From the NCBI GenBank assembly GCA_964611385.1, contig CAZSXS010000002.1, forward strand, positions 1 to 64,000: 64,000 bases of DNA, read 5' to 3'. Origin of the DNA: CAZSXS01 sp964611385. Lineage in GTDB: Bacteria; Bacillota; Clostridia; Lachnospirales; CAYPQA01. Position 1 is the first letter of the stretch. Every line of letters begins with the position of its first letter. This document shows, piece after piece, positions 26,229-34,468 of this stretch. A program made the position numbers and the translations under genes. Under the pieces are notes generated by a model that was not told the origin of the DNA, did not search any database, and worked only from the letters and a program-made list of their open reading frames with translations.

Positions 26229-26611
26229 ATTGCCTTAATGGTTTTATCAGGTGACAAAGCCAACGTTTGAGGGTTGGGGCCTGTTGCTCTGTATAAAATA
26301 GTCTCAATCCAAAAGTTCATCAATACGAAAATGTTGATGGACTTTTTTCTGAAAGTCGCAGAAAAAACTCTTGACTACATCGTTGCATCATGGTTTATCA
26401 TAATAATCATCAATCATGGAACCATTGATTTTATGTTTTGTCTAACCTTGCACAATATAGAGGAAGCACTATTACAGGTTGCTGTTCGAATAAATAGCAC
26501 TTCATTGTGAGACCGCTTGACCCCATCATTCAAATCCTCATCCAGCAACTGAACACAACAGTCCAAAAATAATTTTTGATATTAATTTTTTGTAATAATT
26601 ACTCTATGTTA
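26229..26611. other. Non-coding stretch left of the defence genes
   Basis: No convincing gene is present. A 78-codon open frame at 26274-26510 lacks a ribosome site and any recognisable motif. One feature stands out: a 13-bp hairpin with a T-run at 26311-26348 (AAAAGTTCATCAA with its complement), which looks like the terminator of a lost or incoming transcript. The region becomes markedly AT-rich from about 26570. Confidence 0.5.
26311..26348 (+). terminator. Stranded intrinsic terminator
   Basis: A 13-bp stem with one G-T pair, a 10-nt loop (tacgaaaatg) and then TTTT. No gene on the plus strand ends just before it, so it may be a remnant from an earlier insertion. Confidence 0.6.
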
Positions 26612-26640
26612 TTGGAAAGCAGTTCAAATTATGATATAAT
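26612..26640 (+). promoter_or_regulatory. Promoter of the Gabija-type operon
   Basis: -35 TTGGAA (26612-26617), a 17-nt spacer and a perfect -10 TATAAT (26635-26640). The start codon of the first defence gene is about 110 nt downstream. Confidence 0.6.
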
Positions 26641-26756
26641 TATTAAAAAGCAAAATTCGTGTTTTAGCAATAATACGAAACTCATAATAGAGGGAGCTTG
26701 CCCTTAATAGAAGGTTCATTTAATCATGTAATTTACTTGGGATAGGGGAAAAAGAT

Positions 26757-28847
26757 ATGTACATTTCAAATATCTGTATCGAAAATTATAGAAATTTCGA
26801 TTTTATTTCAATAGACTTTCAAGATGGGATAAATTTATTAATTGGACAAAACAATGCAGGAAAATCTAATCTTTTAAAAGCCATGGCGCTAGTGTTTGAT
26901 AGCTCTTTTAAAAAGCAACTTTCGATAAATGATATTTACAATAATATTCCTTTGGAAAAATTAAAACTTCACTCGCCCAAAGTATCAATAACGGTATCCT
27001 TATCTCAGTCTAAAGATGAAAATTTAATGGGGGATGAATTAGTCACAGTAAGTAACTGGCTAGTTTCTTTAGAAGAACCTTATATGGCTAAAGTACAGTA
27101 TGTATTTTTCTTGCCAGAAGCCCATGAAGAAAAATATAGGCAGCAAATTGAAGGCACTACTACTCAAGAAGAAGCACGTAAAATTATTAATGACCATTTT
27201 ATTAGATTATATATTTATAAAACATGGGTTGGAAATTCTGATAATCGAGTACAAATAGATGGAGAAAGCCTTAATAAATTCGACTTTCAATTTCTAGATG
27301 CCATTCGGGATGTCGAGCGCGATATGTTTTCCGGACGTAATACATTGCTCAAAAACGTAATCGACTTTTTCATAGATTATGATATTAAATCTAATAAACA
27401 ACTTACTGAAGAACAACAATCAGAAAATATTGCTGTTAGAAAAAAGGAATTTGAAAATACATCGCAGTTGCTTGTAGAAGGACTTCGAGAACGCCTCAAA
27501 AGTGGAAAAAAGGAAATCTTGTCATACGCAAATGATGTCGGAGCATTATTTGATAAATCGCAACCAGATTTTGAAGGAAAGATCACAGAAAGTGAACTGT
27601 ATTCTGTCTTACAATTGATCGTGAAACAATATACTGGTATGAGTATACCGATCACACACAACGGGCTTGGTTATAACAATTTAATTTTTATGTCACTGCT
27701 ATTGGCTAAAATGCAGGTTGATTCAGACGGAAAATACTTAGGGAGCAATGCAAAAGTTTTTCCTATATTAGCTATAGAAGAGCCAGAGGCGCATTTGCAT
27801 CCAACTATGCAATTTCAGTTTATTAAGTTCTTAAAGAAAAATATTTGCGATAAAAAAGTAAAGCAGGTCTTTATAACCTCGCATTCTACGCATATTACTT
27901 CATCAGTTCAGTTAGATGATATTATTTGCTTGTACATAGAACATGGAAAATCTTTGGTGGCATACCCAGGTAAAGTGTTTTATGATATTGAGCCAGATGG
28001 ATTAAAGAAAGAAATACTTGAAAGCAAAAAATATGTTCAGCGATTCCTAGATGCAACAAAATCGAATATGCTATTTGCAGAGAAAATAGTTTTTGTTGAA
28101 GGACTTGCTGAACAATTATTAATATCAATTTTTGCTGATTATATGGATAAATCATTAGAAGATAATCATATTACCATAATCAATGTCGGTGGGAGATGTT
28201 TTGATCATTTTCTGTACTTATTTGATTGCACTAAAGAAAATACAATTAGGCGGAAAGTTGCCTGCATTACGGATATTGATCCTGTAAGAAAAGAAAAGAG
28301 TATAGAGAATGCGAAATTTCAAAAATGTTATCCATTTGAAATGTATGCCGATCTGGTGGAGTATGATTATGAGCTAAACACCATGGAAGAGTATGAAGAA
28401 GGAAAGCATCCAACAATTCGTTCATTTACCCAAGATAAAACTTATGGAAAAACACTCGAGTATCAGATGGCATTTGAAAATGAAATAAGTCCTCTATTAA
28501 TAACCCCATCATTATCAAATGACAATGAACTAACCAAGCTAATGAAGATGGTTAAAGAGAAAAAGTCGTTAGATGAGATGTTAGATACATTGCGAAACAG
28601 CGATGAAAATACAAGAATAAAAGACTCTTTATTAAGCGTAAATGGCGAAGCATGGGATGATGTCTTCAAGAAGAAAGCGGTAATTGCTTCGAGATATTTA
28701 AACTCGGTTGGTAAAGGTGAGAATGCGCTAGAATTGTCATCTAATTTAAGAGAAAATTTATCGAAGAAAGGCTCGCAGGAATTTAACGAGTTCACTGTGC
28801 CAACGTATATCAGAAAAGCGATTGAATGGATGTGTGAAGATAAATGA
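26757..28847 (+). CDS. gajA: Gabija-type OLD-family ATPase/nuclease GajA
   Basis: A 696-residue protein. The N-terminal half is a split ABC-type ATPase (IENYRNFDFISIDF, Walker A LIGQNNAGKSNLLKAM near residue 30, Walker B IEEPEAHLHPTM near residue 342, and the His-switch FITSHSTHITS). The C-terminal half is a TOPRIM nuclease domain: KIVFVEGLAEQLL carries the catalytic Glu, IINVGGRCFDHFL follows, and ACITDIDPVRK carries the acidic pair. GajA nucleases of the Gabija system cut phage DNA when nucleotide levels fall. It is longer than the best-known GajA (about 580 residues). The stop overlaps the helicase start (ATGATCA). Its composition is AT-rich compared with the flanks. Confidence 0.85.
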   Translation: MYISNICIENYRNFDFISIDFQDGINLLIGQNNAGKSNLLKAMALVFDSSFKKQLSINDIYNNIPLEKLKLHSPKVSITVSLSQSKDENLMGDELVTVSNWLVSLEEPYMAKVQYVFFLPEAHEEKYRQQIEGTTTQEEARKIINDHFIRLYIYKTWVGNSDNRVQIDGESLNKFDFQFLDAIRDVERDMFSGRNTLLKNVIDFFIDYDIKSNKQLTEEQQSENIAVRKKEFENTSQLLVEGLRERLKSGKKEILSYANDVGALFDKSQPDFEGKITESELYSVLQLIVKQYTGMSIPITHNGLGYNNLIFMSLLLAKMQVDSDGKYLGSNAKVFPILAIEEPEAHLHPTMQFQFIKFLKKNICDKKVKQVFITSHSTHITSSVQLDDIICLYIEHGKSLVAYPGKVFYDIEPDGLKKEILESKKYVQRFLDATKSNMLFAEKIVFVEGLAEQLLISIFADYMDKSLEDNHITIINVGGRCFDHFLYLFDCTKENTIRRKVACITDIDPVRKEKSIENAKFQKCYPFEMYADLVEYDYELNTMEEYEEGKHPTIRSFTQDKTYGKTLEYQMAFENEISPLLITPSLSNDNELTKLMKMVKEKKSLDEMLDTLRNSDENTRIKDSLLSVNGEAWDDVFKKKAVIASRYLNSVGKGENALELSSNLRENLSKKGSQEFNEFTVPTYIRKAIEWMCEDK

Positions 28848-30598
28848 TCATTACATCAAAAGACAAAATATGTATTGAAGAAGATTTCAAAGTTGAAGCC
28901 GGCCCGGGTGCGGGAAAAACAGAATTTCTTGTTAATCATATTAAAAATGTCCTTCAAAATTCTACAAGAATGGCTTGTGCTAGAAAAGTTGCATGCATAA
29001 CTTATACCAACACAGCTGTTGAAACCATATTAAAAAGGCTTGGAAATGGATCTTCTGACAAAGTTGAAGTTTGCACAATCCATAGCTTTTTATATAAAAA
29101 TATTCTAAAGCCTTATTGCTCTTTTATTTCAATTGAGTATGAGTTATGCTGTGAAAAAATGAATGGACATGATGAATTTTATATAAACAATAAGTACATT
29201 AGAGAATGGTTCGAACGTGAAGACTTAAGTAGTTTAAAGCACCCAAATACTAAAAATCAGATTTTATCTCTTCCTGTATTGAATCAAGCATTACAAAGTT
29301 GGCTTCTATCCATTAAATGCGAATATATTAATCGAAATATAGCTTTTAAATGCGACAATGCAAAAGCTGTTGGATTCGATAAGAAAAGCAATAAATTTGT
29401 TGGGATTAGTGAAAGAAATTTAAAAATATTATCAGGCAAAATAATCGGGCTCAAAAAAATATACTGGAGGAAAGGAATACTTGACCATAACGATGTTCTA
29501 TATTTTTCTTATATTCTCATTGATAAGTATCCGTTTATACTAGATATTTTACGAGCAAAATTCCCATATATGTTTATTGATGAATATCAGGATACGAATC
29601 CCATACAGTCCTTTATTCTAGATGCCATAAGAAAAAAGGAAACGGTAGTAGGAGTAATAGGAGACAAAGAACAATCGATTTACGCATTTCAAGGTGCTGA
29701 CCCCTCTCTATTTGATTCATTTAAAGTAAATAAGGATAATGTATTTACTTTAAATGATAATCATCGGAGCACTAATCAGATTGTAAAATTTCTAAACGAT
29801 ATTAGAAAAGATATACATCAAGAGGCGAGAAGTAACATTGATGATATGGATGTGATTATATATGTCGGTAATAGAAATACTGCTTATTGTAAATCATGTG
29901 ACATATGTTGTGGCGAGTCAGTGGAATCGCTTTCTCGAGATAATATTACTTCTAATGCAATGAAAAAGGATATTGAAGGAAACGACTTGAATAGGAAATT
30001 GATTGAACAATTTGAAAGTGTTGATAGTAGCAGTCAGCGCAGAAATTACATATTATCATTTGTTCAAGCAATTGAACTATCGATTAACGGGAAGTACAAA
30101 GATTCTTTAAAGAAAATTGAATGGCTTTTTAGAATGGAAGAAGATTCAAAAAAAGTAGCTTTATCTTCTTTATCGAAAATGCTTGGTGTCTATAATAATT
30201 TTTGCAATGATACCTTAATGAAATTCTATGAAACTTTGTGTTCGGAATTATCTTATAAATTGCAGGCTTTTAGAGATGGTGCTGCCAAAAGATTTTATAG
30301 TACTTGTTTATATAAGGATATAGCAATTTGCATTAATATTACAGAAGATACAAGCAACCATATTACAATTCACAAAGCAAAGGGTACCGAGTACGAGAAT
30401 GTTATGCTCATTGGAACTAAGGATACAAAAGATTTATTGCTCAACATGAATTTAAGTAAGAACGAAGAATGTAGGGTGAACTACGTTGGGTTTAGTAGAG
30501 CAAAAATGAAGTTATTTATACAGCTTAACGAGCTCACAACAGATGAAGAACAAAAGATACAAAAAAATTATAATTACGTTACTATTGAGAAATTGTAA
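28844..30598 (+). CDS. gajB: Gabija-type UvrD-like helicase GajB
   Basis: A 584-residue superfamily 1 helicase. Motif I is GPGAGKTEFLVNHI, motif Ia CITYTNTAVETI, motif II FIDEYQDTNPIQ, motif III GDKEQSIYAFQGADP, motif IV LNDNHRSTNQIV, motif V TIHKAKGTEYENVMLIG and motif VI NYVGFSRAKMKLFI. It starts 4 nt before the end of gajA. In Gabija, GajB senses DNA ends produced during phage infection and activates GajA. Inserted after motif IV is a Cys-rich segment (YCKSCDICCGES, about residue 345) and a helical linker that are unusual for the family. Confidence 0.85.
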   Translation: MIITSKDKICIEEDFKVEAGPGAGKTEFLVNHIKNVLQNSTRMACARKVACITYTNTAVETILKRLGNGSSDKVEVCTIHSFLYKNILKPYCSFISIEYELCCEKMNGHDEFYINNKYIREWFEREDLSSLKHPNTKNQILSLPVLNQALQSWLLSIKCEYINRNIAFKCDNAKAVGFDKKSNKFVGISERNLKILSGKIIGLKKIYWRKGILDHNDVLYFSYILIDKYPFILDILRAKFPYMFIDEYQDTNPIQSFILDAIRKKETVVGVIGDKEQSIYAFQGADPSLFDSFKVNKDNVFTLNDNHRSTNQIVKFLNDIRKDIHQEARSNIDDMDVIIYVGNRNTAYCKSCDICCGESVESLSRDNITSNAMKKDIEGNDLNRKLIEQFESVDSSSQRRNYILSFVQAIELSINGKYKDSLKKIEWLFRMEEDSKKVALSSLSKMLGVYNNFCNDTLMKFYETLCSELSYKLQAFRDGAAKRFYSTCLYKDIAICINITEDTSNHITIHKAKGTEYENVMLIGTKDTKDLLLNMNLSKNEECRVNYVGFSRAKMKLFIQLNELTTDEEQKIQKNYNYVTIEKL

Positions 30599-30730
30599 TT
30601 ATGTTCTCGAGTAAGTAAAATGAGTTCCTCTTTACGTTTGTGATGGACAGGCTAATAGCGATAGAAAGTTATTTTTATTTACTATTCAATAAATATATAC
30701 TGAAAGATGTTTTTACAAGGAGAAGCTGAT

Positions 30731-31516
30731 ATGAACCTTTACATACGTGATTATACTAAAATACTTACCGAAGAAGAAAGAGTTGCACAAAATAAGTATA
30801 TGTGTTTCAAATCAAAAAAAGGAATTAAAACTCCTGCAGATAACCCACTACATAATCACCCAAATTTTGAATGCAGAAAATTTCTATGGTGTTACAACTC
30901 GTATTTCCCTAATAACTGTTTATATTTTTCTGAACCAAAAACAATAGATTTGCAATATGAAGCCGATGAATTTAGAAAAGTAATCTATTCTGCTGAAAAT
31001 GAAAATCAAATACAATCATATATTAAAGATAACCGAAAATGGCTTATCCCCGGGGCAATATTCAAAGATTATAATTTTGGACACCACGATGCATATTTAT
31101 TTCCAGAGCTGAAATTAGGAAGTGAATATATTGTAGACTATGCTTTGTTGGGAAAGAATTCAGACGGATATAGTATAGTATTAATAGAGTTTGAGAAAGC
31201 AAACATACCATTTTTACTTACTACCTCAAATACCGAAAGCGATAGTGTGCGCAAGGGAATAACTCAGATTAGGGATTGGAAAAGATGGGTTGACATTAAT
31301 AGAGATTACTTTTTTCAAAGTTCTAATCTAAAAATCAAGCATATTGATATTCCGACCTCACGCTTTTATTATTGCTTGGTTGTCAGCAGACGTGATTATA
31401 TGAGTGAAAATGCAGTAGAATTACGTAGTCAAATATGTTATGAAATGAATAATACTAAAATAATTTCATTCGATAGATTGGCTGATAATATATGTAAACT
31501 TGAAAGAGGTTATTGA
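30731..31516 (+). CDS. Shedu-type (DUF4263) defence nuclease-like protein
   Basis: A 261-residue protein. The C-terminal 180 residues match the Shedu/DUF4263 PD-(D/E)XK-like domain: IQSYIKDNRKWLIPG, SEYIVDYALLGKNSDGY with the acidic residue, YSIVLIEFEKANIPFLL with the E-x-K core, and GITQIRDWKRWVDIN. The N-terminal 75 residues are specific to this protein. AAGGAGA precedes the ATG at 30731; an upstream start at 30707 has no site. It is 132 nt after gajB in the same direction and could be read from the same promoter or from a weak local one (TATACT at 30696). The domain match is good; antiphage activity is inferred. Confidence 0.72.
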   Translation: MNLYIRDYTKILTEEERVAQNKYMCFKSKKGIKTPADNPLHNHPNFECRKFLWCYNSYFPNNCLYFSEPKTIDLQYEADEFRKVIYSAENENQIQSYIKDNRKWLIPGAIFKDYNFGHHDAYLFPELKLGSEYIVDYALLGKNSDGYSIVLIEFEKANIPFLLTTSNTESDSVRKGITQIRDWKRWVDINRDYFFQSSNLKIKHIDIPTSRFYYCLVVSRRDYMSENAVELRSQICYEMNNTKIISFDRLADNICKLERGY

Positions 31517-31547
31517 CCTTCCCATTATGTTTATAATATGTTATTTG

Positions 31548-31581
31548 AAAACACTCTTGAGCATTTATTCAAGAGTGTTTT
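31548..31581 (+). terminator. Terminator of the defence island
   Basis: AAAACACTCTTGA and TCAAGAGTGTTTT form a perfect 13-bp stem around an 8-nt loop, 32 nt after the Shedu-type gene. Confidence 0.9.
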
Positions 31582-31784
31582 AGTTTTGTATTGACACGAG
31601 TTGAAACTGCTCTACCATATAGGAATAGAATCAATACTAAAGATGCAAGTTTTCAAAGGTTGATTAAGCCGTGTAATATTGTGGGGATTATTCTGAGAAA
31701 CACTCTCCTTCATGCTATTTCATCTGTAATCGTTTTATGGTAGATATGTCTGACTTGGTAATAGTGGTTTATGTCAAGACCTTG
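31582..31784. other. Non-coding border right of the defence island
   Basis: No open frame or structure that I can support. AT-rich sequence gives way to the IS605-like end at 31785 and then to the minus-strand ABC exporter operon. Confidence 0.5.
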
Positions 31785-31826
31785 CCAATTCATCCCACCG
31801 CCTAAGAGGCGGGGGACTTCTTGGCA
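31785..31826 (+). mobile_element. Solitary IS200/IS605-like end sequence
   Basis: TTCATCCCACCGCC, a short loop, then GGCGGGGGACTTCTTGGC has the hairpin-plus-tail shape of right ends (and of the 3' part of the guide RNA) of IS605-family elements. No tnpA or tnpB is adjacent. It is either a relic or a TnpB-free end left beside the defence genes. Recognition is from memory of such ends, so it is uncertain. Confidence 0.45.
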
Positions 31827-31833
31827 ACTTAGG

Positions 31834-32694
31834 TTAAATTTGTTTCATGCGCATCACCATTGAGCTTAATACATAGAACACAATAGTAGTCAAAGCCAGT
31901 ATGGCCGCAGAGAACCAAAAGTCACTAACATAATCGCCATAGACGAATATGATTCCAAAGGTTTTACGGAAACCCTCTAGCGCTTCTGGTGCTGCGGTTG
32001 CAAATAGTTCCGCCAACTCACCGTCTGCCAATACTTGTTTGAACATGCTTGCTGCATGGGTCATCGGAAAACACTTGATGACCCACTGCACGGCAGTAGG
32101 TAGAGAACCCATGGGAATATAAATGCCCATCAGAAATCCAATCAATGTACCGATTACCGTACTCAAAGCGGAATACGCGCTTTGGCTTTTAATAAACACG
32201 GTAATAAAAAACACAACCGCATTTCCACATAGCACGCTCAACACAGCTGTAATCAATAGGCGTGCGCAATTGGCTAAATCCGGTAGACTTCCACCATTTG
32301 TAGCAATATACGCCTCGCATAAAACAAGGGCGAGAAGGGTCATGATCAGCCCAACGGTGCCTGAACTCAATATATAGCCCAAGGTGATTTTTTTCCTTGA
32401 AATAGGACTTGTATAGAAGTCATTTGCCGCGTTTTGTTTGTCTGCAATGCTTACTGCCAGAGCCCCCAAACAGCTTGTGACACTCGTTACCGCAATCATT
32501 CCGGCCAAGGTGACACTGGCCATAACCACGCCGATTTTATCCGAATCAAAACCAAGCTGCGCCCGTAAATCCTGCTCCATCATATTGCCAAGGAAGAGCA
32601 CGTATAAGCCAACAATAATCAGTACGGCTAACAAGGAAAAAAACACATTTGCTTTATCTCGAAAGAATAAGAGTAAATTTCTTTTAATCAACAT
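31834..32694 (-). CDS. ABC-2 type exporter permease
   Basis: A 286-residue protein with six hydrophobic segments. It begins MLIKRNLLLFFRDKANVFFS, the typical ABC-2 opening with an amphipathic N-terminal helix, and has SAYSALSTVIGTLIGFLMGI and a large extracellular loop. The start overlaps the ATPase gene stop by 11 nt. With that ATPase it forms a drug or peptide exporter of the DrrAB/NatAB type; the cargo is unknown. Confidence 0.9.
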   Translation of the reverse strand: MLIKRNLLLFFRDKANVFFSLLAVLIIVGLYVLFLGNMMEQDLRAQLGFDSDKIGVVMASVTLAGMIAVTSVTSCLGALAVSIADKQNAANDFYTSPISRKKITLGYILSSGTVGLIMTLLALVLCEAYIATNGGSLPDLANCARLLITAVLSVLCGNAVVFFITVFIKSQSAYSALSTVIGTLIGFLMGIYIPMGSLPTAVQWVIKCFPMTHAASMFKQVLADGELAELFATAAPEALEGFRKTFGIIFVYGDYVSDFWFSAAILALTTIVFYVLSSMVMRMKQI

Positions 32695-33541
32695 TGTTCA
32701 ATCCCTCCGTCAAGTTTAGAAACACATCGTCAAGAGTACCATTCACAATCTCTACGTTCGCAAGCTTGCTTTTGTGCTGCTCAATAAGGGGTAACGCATC
32801 AAGGGTGCTTGCAAGCTTGTGTTCAATGTATTCACCCGTATTTAGCGTCATTTTTAGGGTATCAGAGCAGTAACGCGTTTTCAATTCTAGCGGCGAGCCT
32901 GAGGCCTTGATTTCACCCTTGTGAATAATCACAATGTCATCGCTTTCAGCGGCTTCCTCCATATAGTGGGTGGTGAGAAAGACTGTCATCCCGCTGGATT
33001 GTTGTAGCTTGCGAATCATACTCCATATATCACGGCGGGTTTTCGGATCGAGTCCCGTCGTTGGCTCGTCGAGAAACAACAATTTAGGCGTATGGATTAA
33101 GGCCCGTGCAATATCAACACGCCGACGCTGACCACCCGAAAGTTTCCCATATGGACGAGTCGCAAACTCTGCAATCTCCGTAATTTTTATGGCGTTGTCC
33201 ACGACACTTTTTAGCTTCGTGCCTTGCAGACCATATAAACTTCCGCGTACTGTAAGGTTTTCGCGTACAGTCAGCATTCGATCCAGTACGCTGTCTTGAA
33301 ACACAATGCCAATTAGATTGCGAACCTTTTCTGTGTCGCGATCAACATCAAAGTTACCGACTGTGACTGTACCGGACGTTTTAGATAACAGAGTCGTAAG
33401 TACATTGATGGTTGTTGACTTTCCGGCGCCGTTTGTTCCAAGAAAGGAGAACAAACTTCCATCTTGAACTGCGAAGCTTATGCCATTAACTGCTTTTACA
33501 TTCCCGTATGTTTTATAAAGGTTTTCTACTTGGATTATCAT
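32684..33541 (-). CDS. ABC exporter ATP-binding protein (DrrA/CcmA type)
   Basis: A 285-residue ATPase starting MIIQVENLYKTYGNV. Walker A is LGTNGAGKSTTINVL, the Q-loop IGIVFQDSVLD, the signature LSGGQRRRVDIARAL, Walker B LLFLDEPTTGLDP and the H-loop TTHYMEEAA. The start at 33541 has AGGAGGTG 7 nt upstream, and that ribosome site lies in the descending arm of a 13-bp hairpin (33543-33584). It follows DUF3021 and LytTR genes, a common arrangement in which the regulator controls the exporter. Confidence 0.93.
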   Translation of the reverse strand: MIIQVENLYKTYGNVKAVNGISFAVQDGSLFSFLGTNGAGKSTTINVLTTLLSKTSGTVTVGNFDVDRDTEKVRNLIGIVFQDSVLDRMLTVRENLTVRGSLYGLQGTKLKSVVDNAIKITEIAEFATRPYGKLSGGQRRRVDIARALIHTPKLLFLDEPTTGLDPKTRRDIWSMIRKLQQSSGMTVFLTTHYMEEAAESDDIVIIHKGEIKASGSPLELKTRYCSDTLKMTLNTGEYIEHKLASTLDALPLIEQHKSKLANVEIVNGTLDDVFLNLTEGLNNVD

Positions 33542-33542
33542 A

Positions 33543-33584
33543 AAAACCCACCTCCTGCTAGCAGTGTAGCCGGAGGTGGGTTTT
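33543..33584 (-). promoter_or_regulatory. Hairpin sequestering the ribosome site of the ABC ATPase gene
   Basis: On the minus strand AAAACCCACCTCC pairs perfectly over 13 bp with GGAGGTGGGTTTT around a 16-nt loop that contains TGCTAGCA. The descending arm contains the whole Shine-Dalgarno sequence and ends 1 nt before the ATG, followed by U. It could act as an intrinsic terminator, a translational lock, or both. It lies in the 46-nt gap between the DUF3021 and ATPase genes. Confidence 0.75.
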
Positions 33585-33587
33585 ATT

Positions 33588-34037
33588 TCAAGGCTTATCA
33601 GGGTGAGTTGCATTTTCAGCCTTGTGAAATGCATTTATTCGCTCATTCAATTTATCTGCCAACTGCTTCGCCCGTATTTCACCGATTATATGGGCCGGAA
33701 TATAGATCGAAAGAAAGAATAAAGCAATGAAAACCGCGTTCTTTGCATCCATCCATTTAAAGTAAATCAGAAGACTAAAGACGATGCCAGAAGTCAGAAC
33801 AAAATGTATAACCTTGCGAATGATCATCCCCATCCGAGAAGCTGTTTCGCTTCGCACAAAGATCAACATGGGTAAAACACTTGTGAAGGCAATAATCAAA
33901 ATTTTATATAATTCCCACGCGTTAAGAACAAAGTTTGAGTCGTTAATCAAGCTTTCCGTTGCAATAAAAAGAGTTTCAAAAGTGGTTATCACACAAAAAA
34001 TGTGAAACATGTATTTCAATGTATCTTTTAATTTCAT
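33588..34037 (-). CDS. DUF3021-family membrane protein
   Basis: A 149-residue protein with four hydrophobic helices (FHIFCVITTFETLFIATE, ILIIAFTSVLPMLIFV, VIHFVLTSGIVFSLLIYF and NAVFIALFFLSIYIPAHII), followed by a basic C-terminal tail. The length and four-helix layout fit DUF3021, which is almost always encoded next to a LytTR regulator and thought to inhibit or sense for it at the membrane. It overlaps the LytTR gene by 4 nt. Confidence 0.85.
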   Translation of the reverse strand: MKLKDTLKYMFHIFCVITTFETLFIATESLINDSNFVLNAWELYKILIIAFTSVLPMLIFVRSETASRMGMIIRKVIHFVLTSGIVFSLLIYFKWMDAKNAVFIALFFLSIYIPAHIIGEIRAKQLADKLNERINAFHKAENATHPDKP

Positions 34038-34468
34038 AAGCCAAACCTTCCTTTTAACGCGGAAACGTACTGCCGCGATATGATCACCTTTTCCCCGTTG
34101 CTAAGGGTTGTTTGCAAACGTCCGCCCCCGGCTGGAGAAACACTTTTGATTTTCTTAATGTTTACGATTACTTGCTTGCTTATCCGAAGAAAGTCGCTTT
34201 TGTTCAGGATATCTTCAAGTTCATATAGTTTTAATCTGCTTCGATATACACTTTTTTCTGCATAGACGAATGTTTTGAGGTCCACACTCTCAGCATAGAA
34301 TATGTTACCCACTGGAAGCAGTAGGGCGTGGTCATCAATGTACACTGTCACGCTATCCGGACTTTTGAGCATGTTTATGGCTCTCATGACGCTATCAGTC
34401 ATACATTTAACGCTGATAATTACGCTGTCTTCCTCGCCAGGAGAGGGGTCCTGTATGATAATCTTCAT
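34034..34468 (-). CDS. LytTR DNA-binding regulator without receiver domain
   Basis: A 144-residue protein. Residues 40-144 are a LytTR domain (ESVDLKTFVYAEKSVYR, RLKLYELEDIL, FLRISKQVIVNIKKIKSV and NGEKVIISRQYVSALK). There is no phospho-acceptor receiver domain in the N-terminal 40 residues. Its ATG directly follows the TGA of the histidine kinase gene, so the two are coupled, yet the missing receiver rules out an ordinary phosphorelay between them. With DUF3021 it probably controls the ABC exporter downstream. Confidence 0.9.
   Translation of the reverse strand: MKIIIQDPSPGEEDSVIISVKCMTDSVMRAINMLKSPDSVTVYIDDHALLLPVGNIFYAESVDLKTFVYAEKSVYRSRLKLYELEDILNKSDFLRISKQVIVNIKKIKSVSPAGGGRLQTTLSNGEKVIISRQYVSALKGRFGL

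Noticed and set aside
26274..26510. 78-codon frame left of the Gabija genes
   Set aside because: No ribosome site, no recognisable domain, and a terminator hairpin lies inside it.
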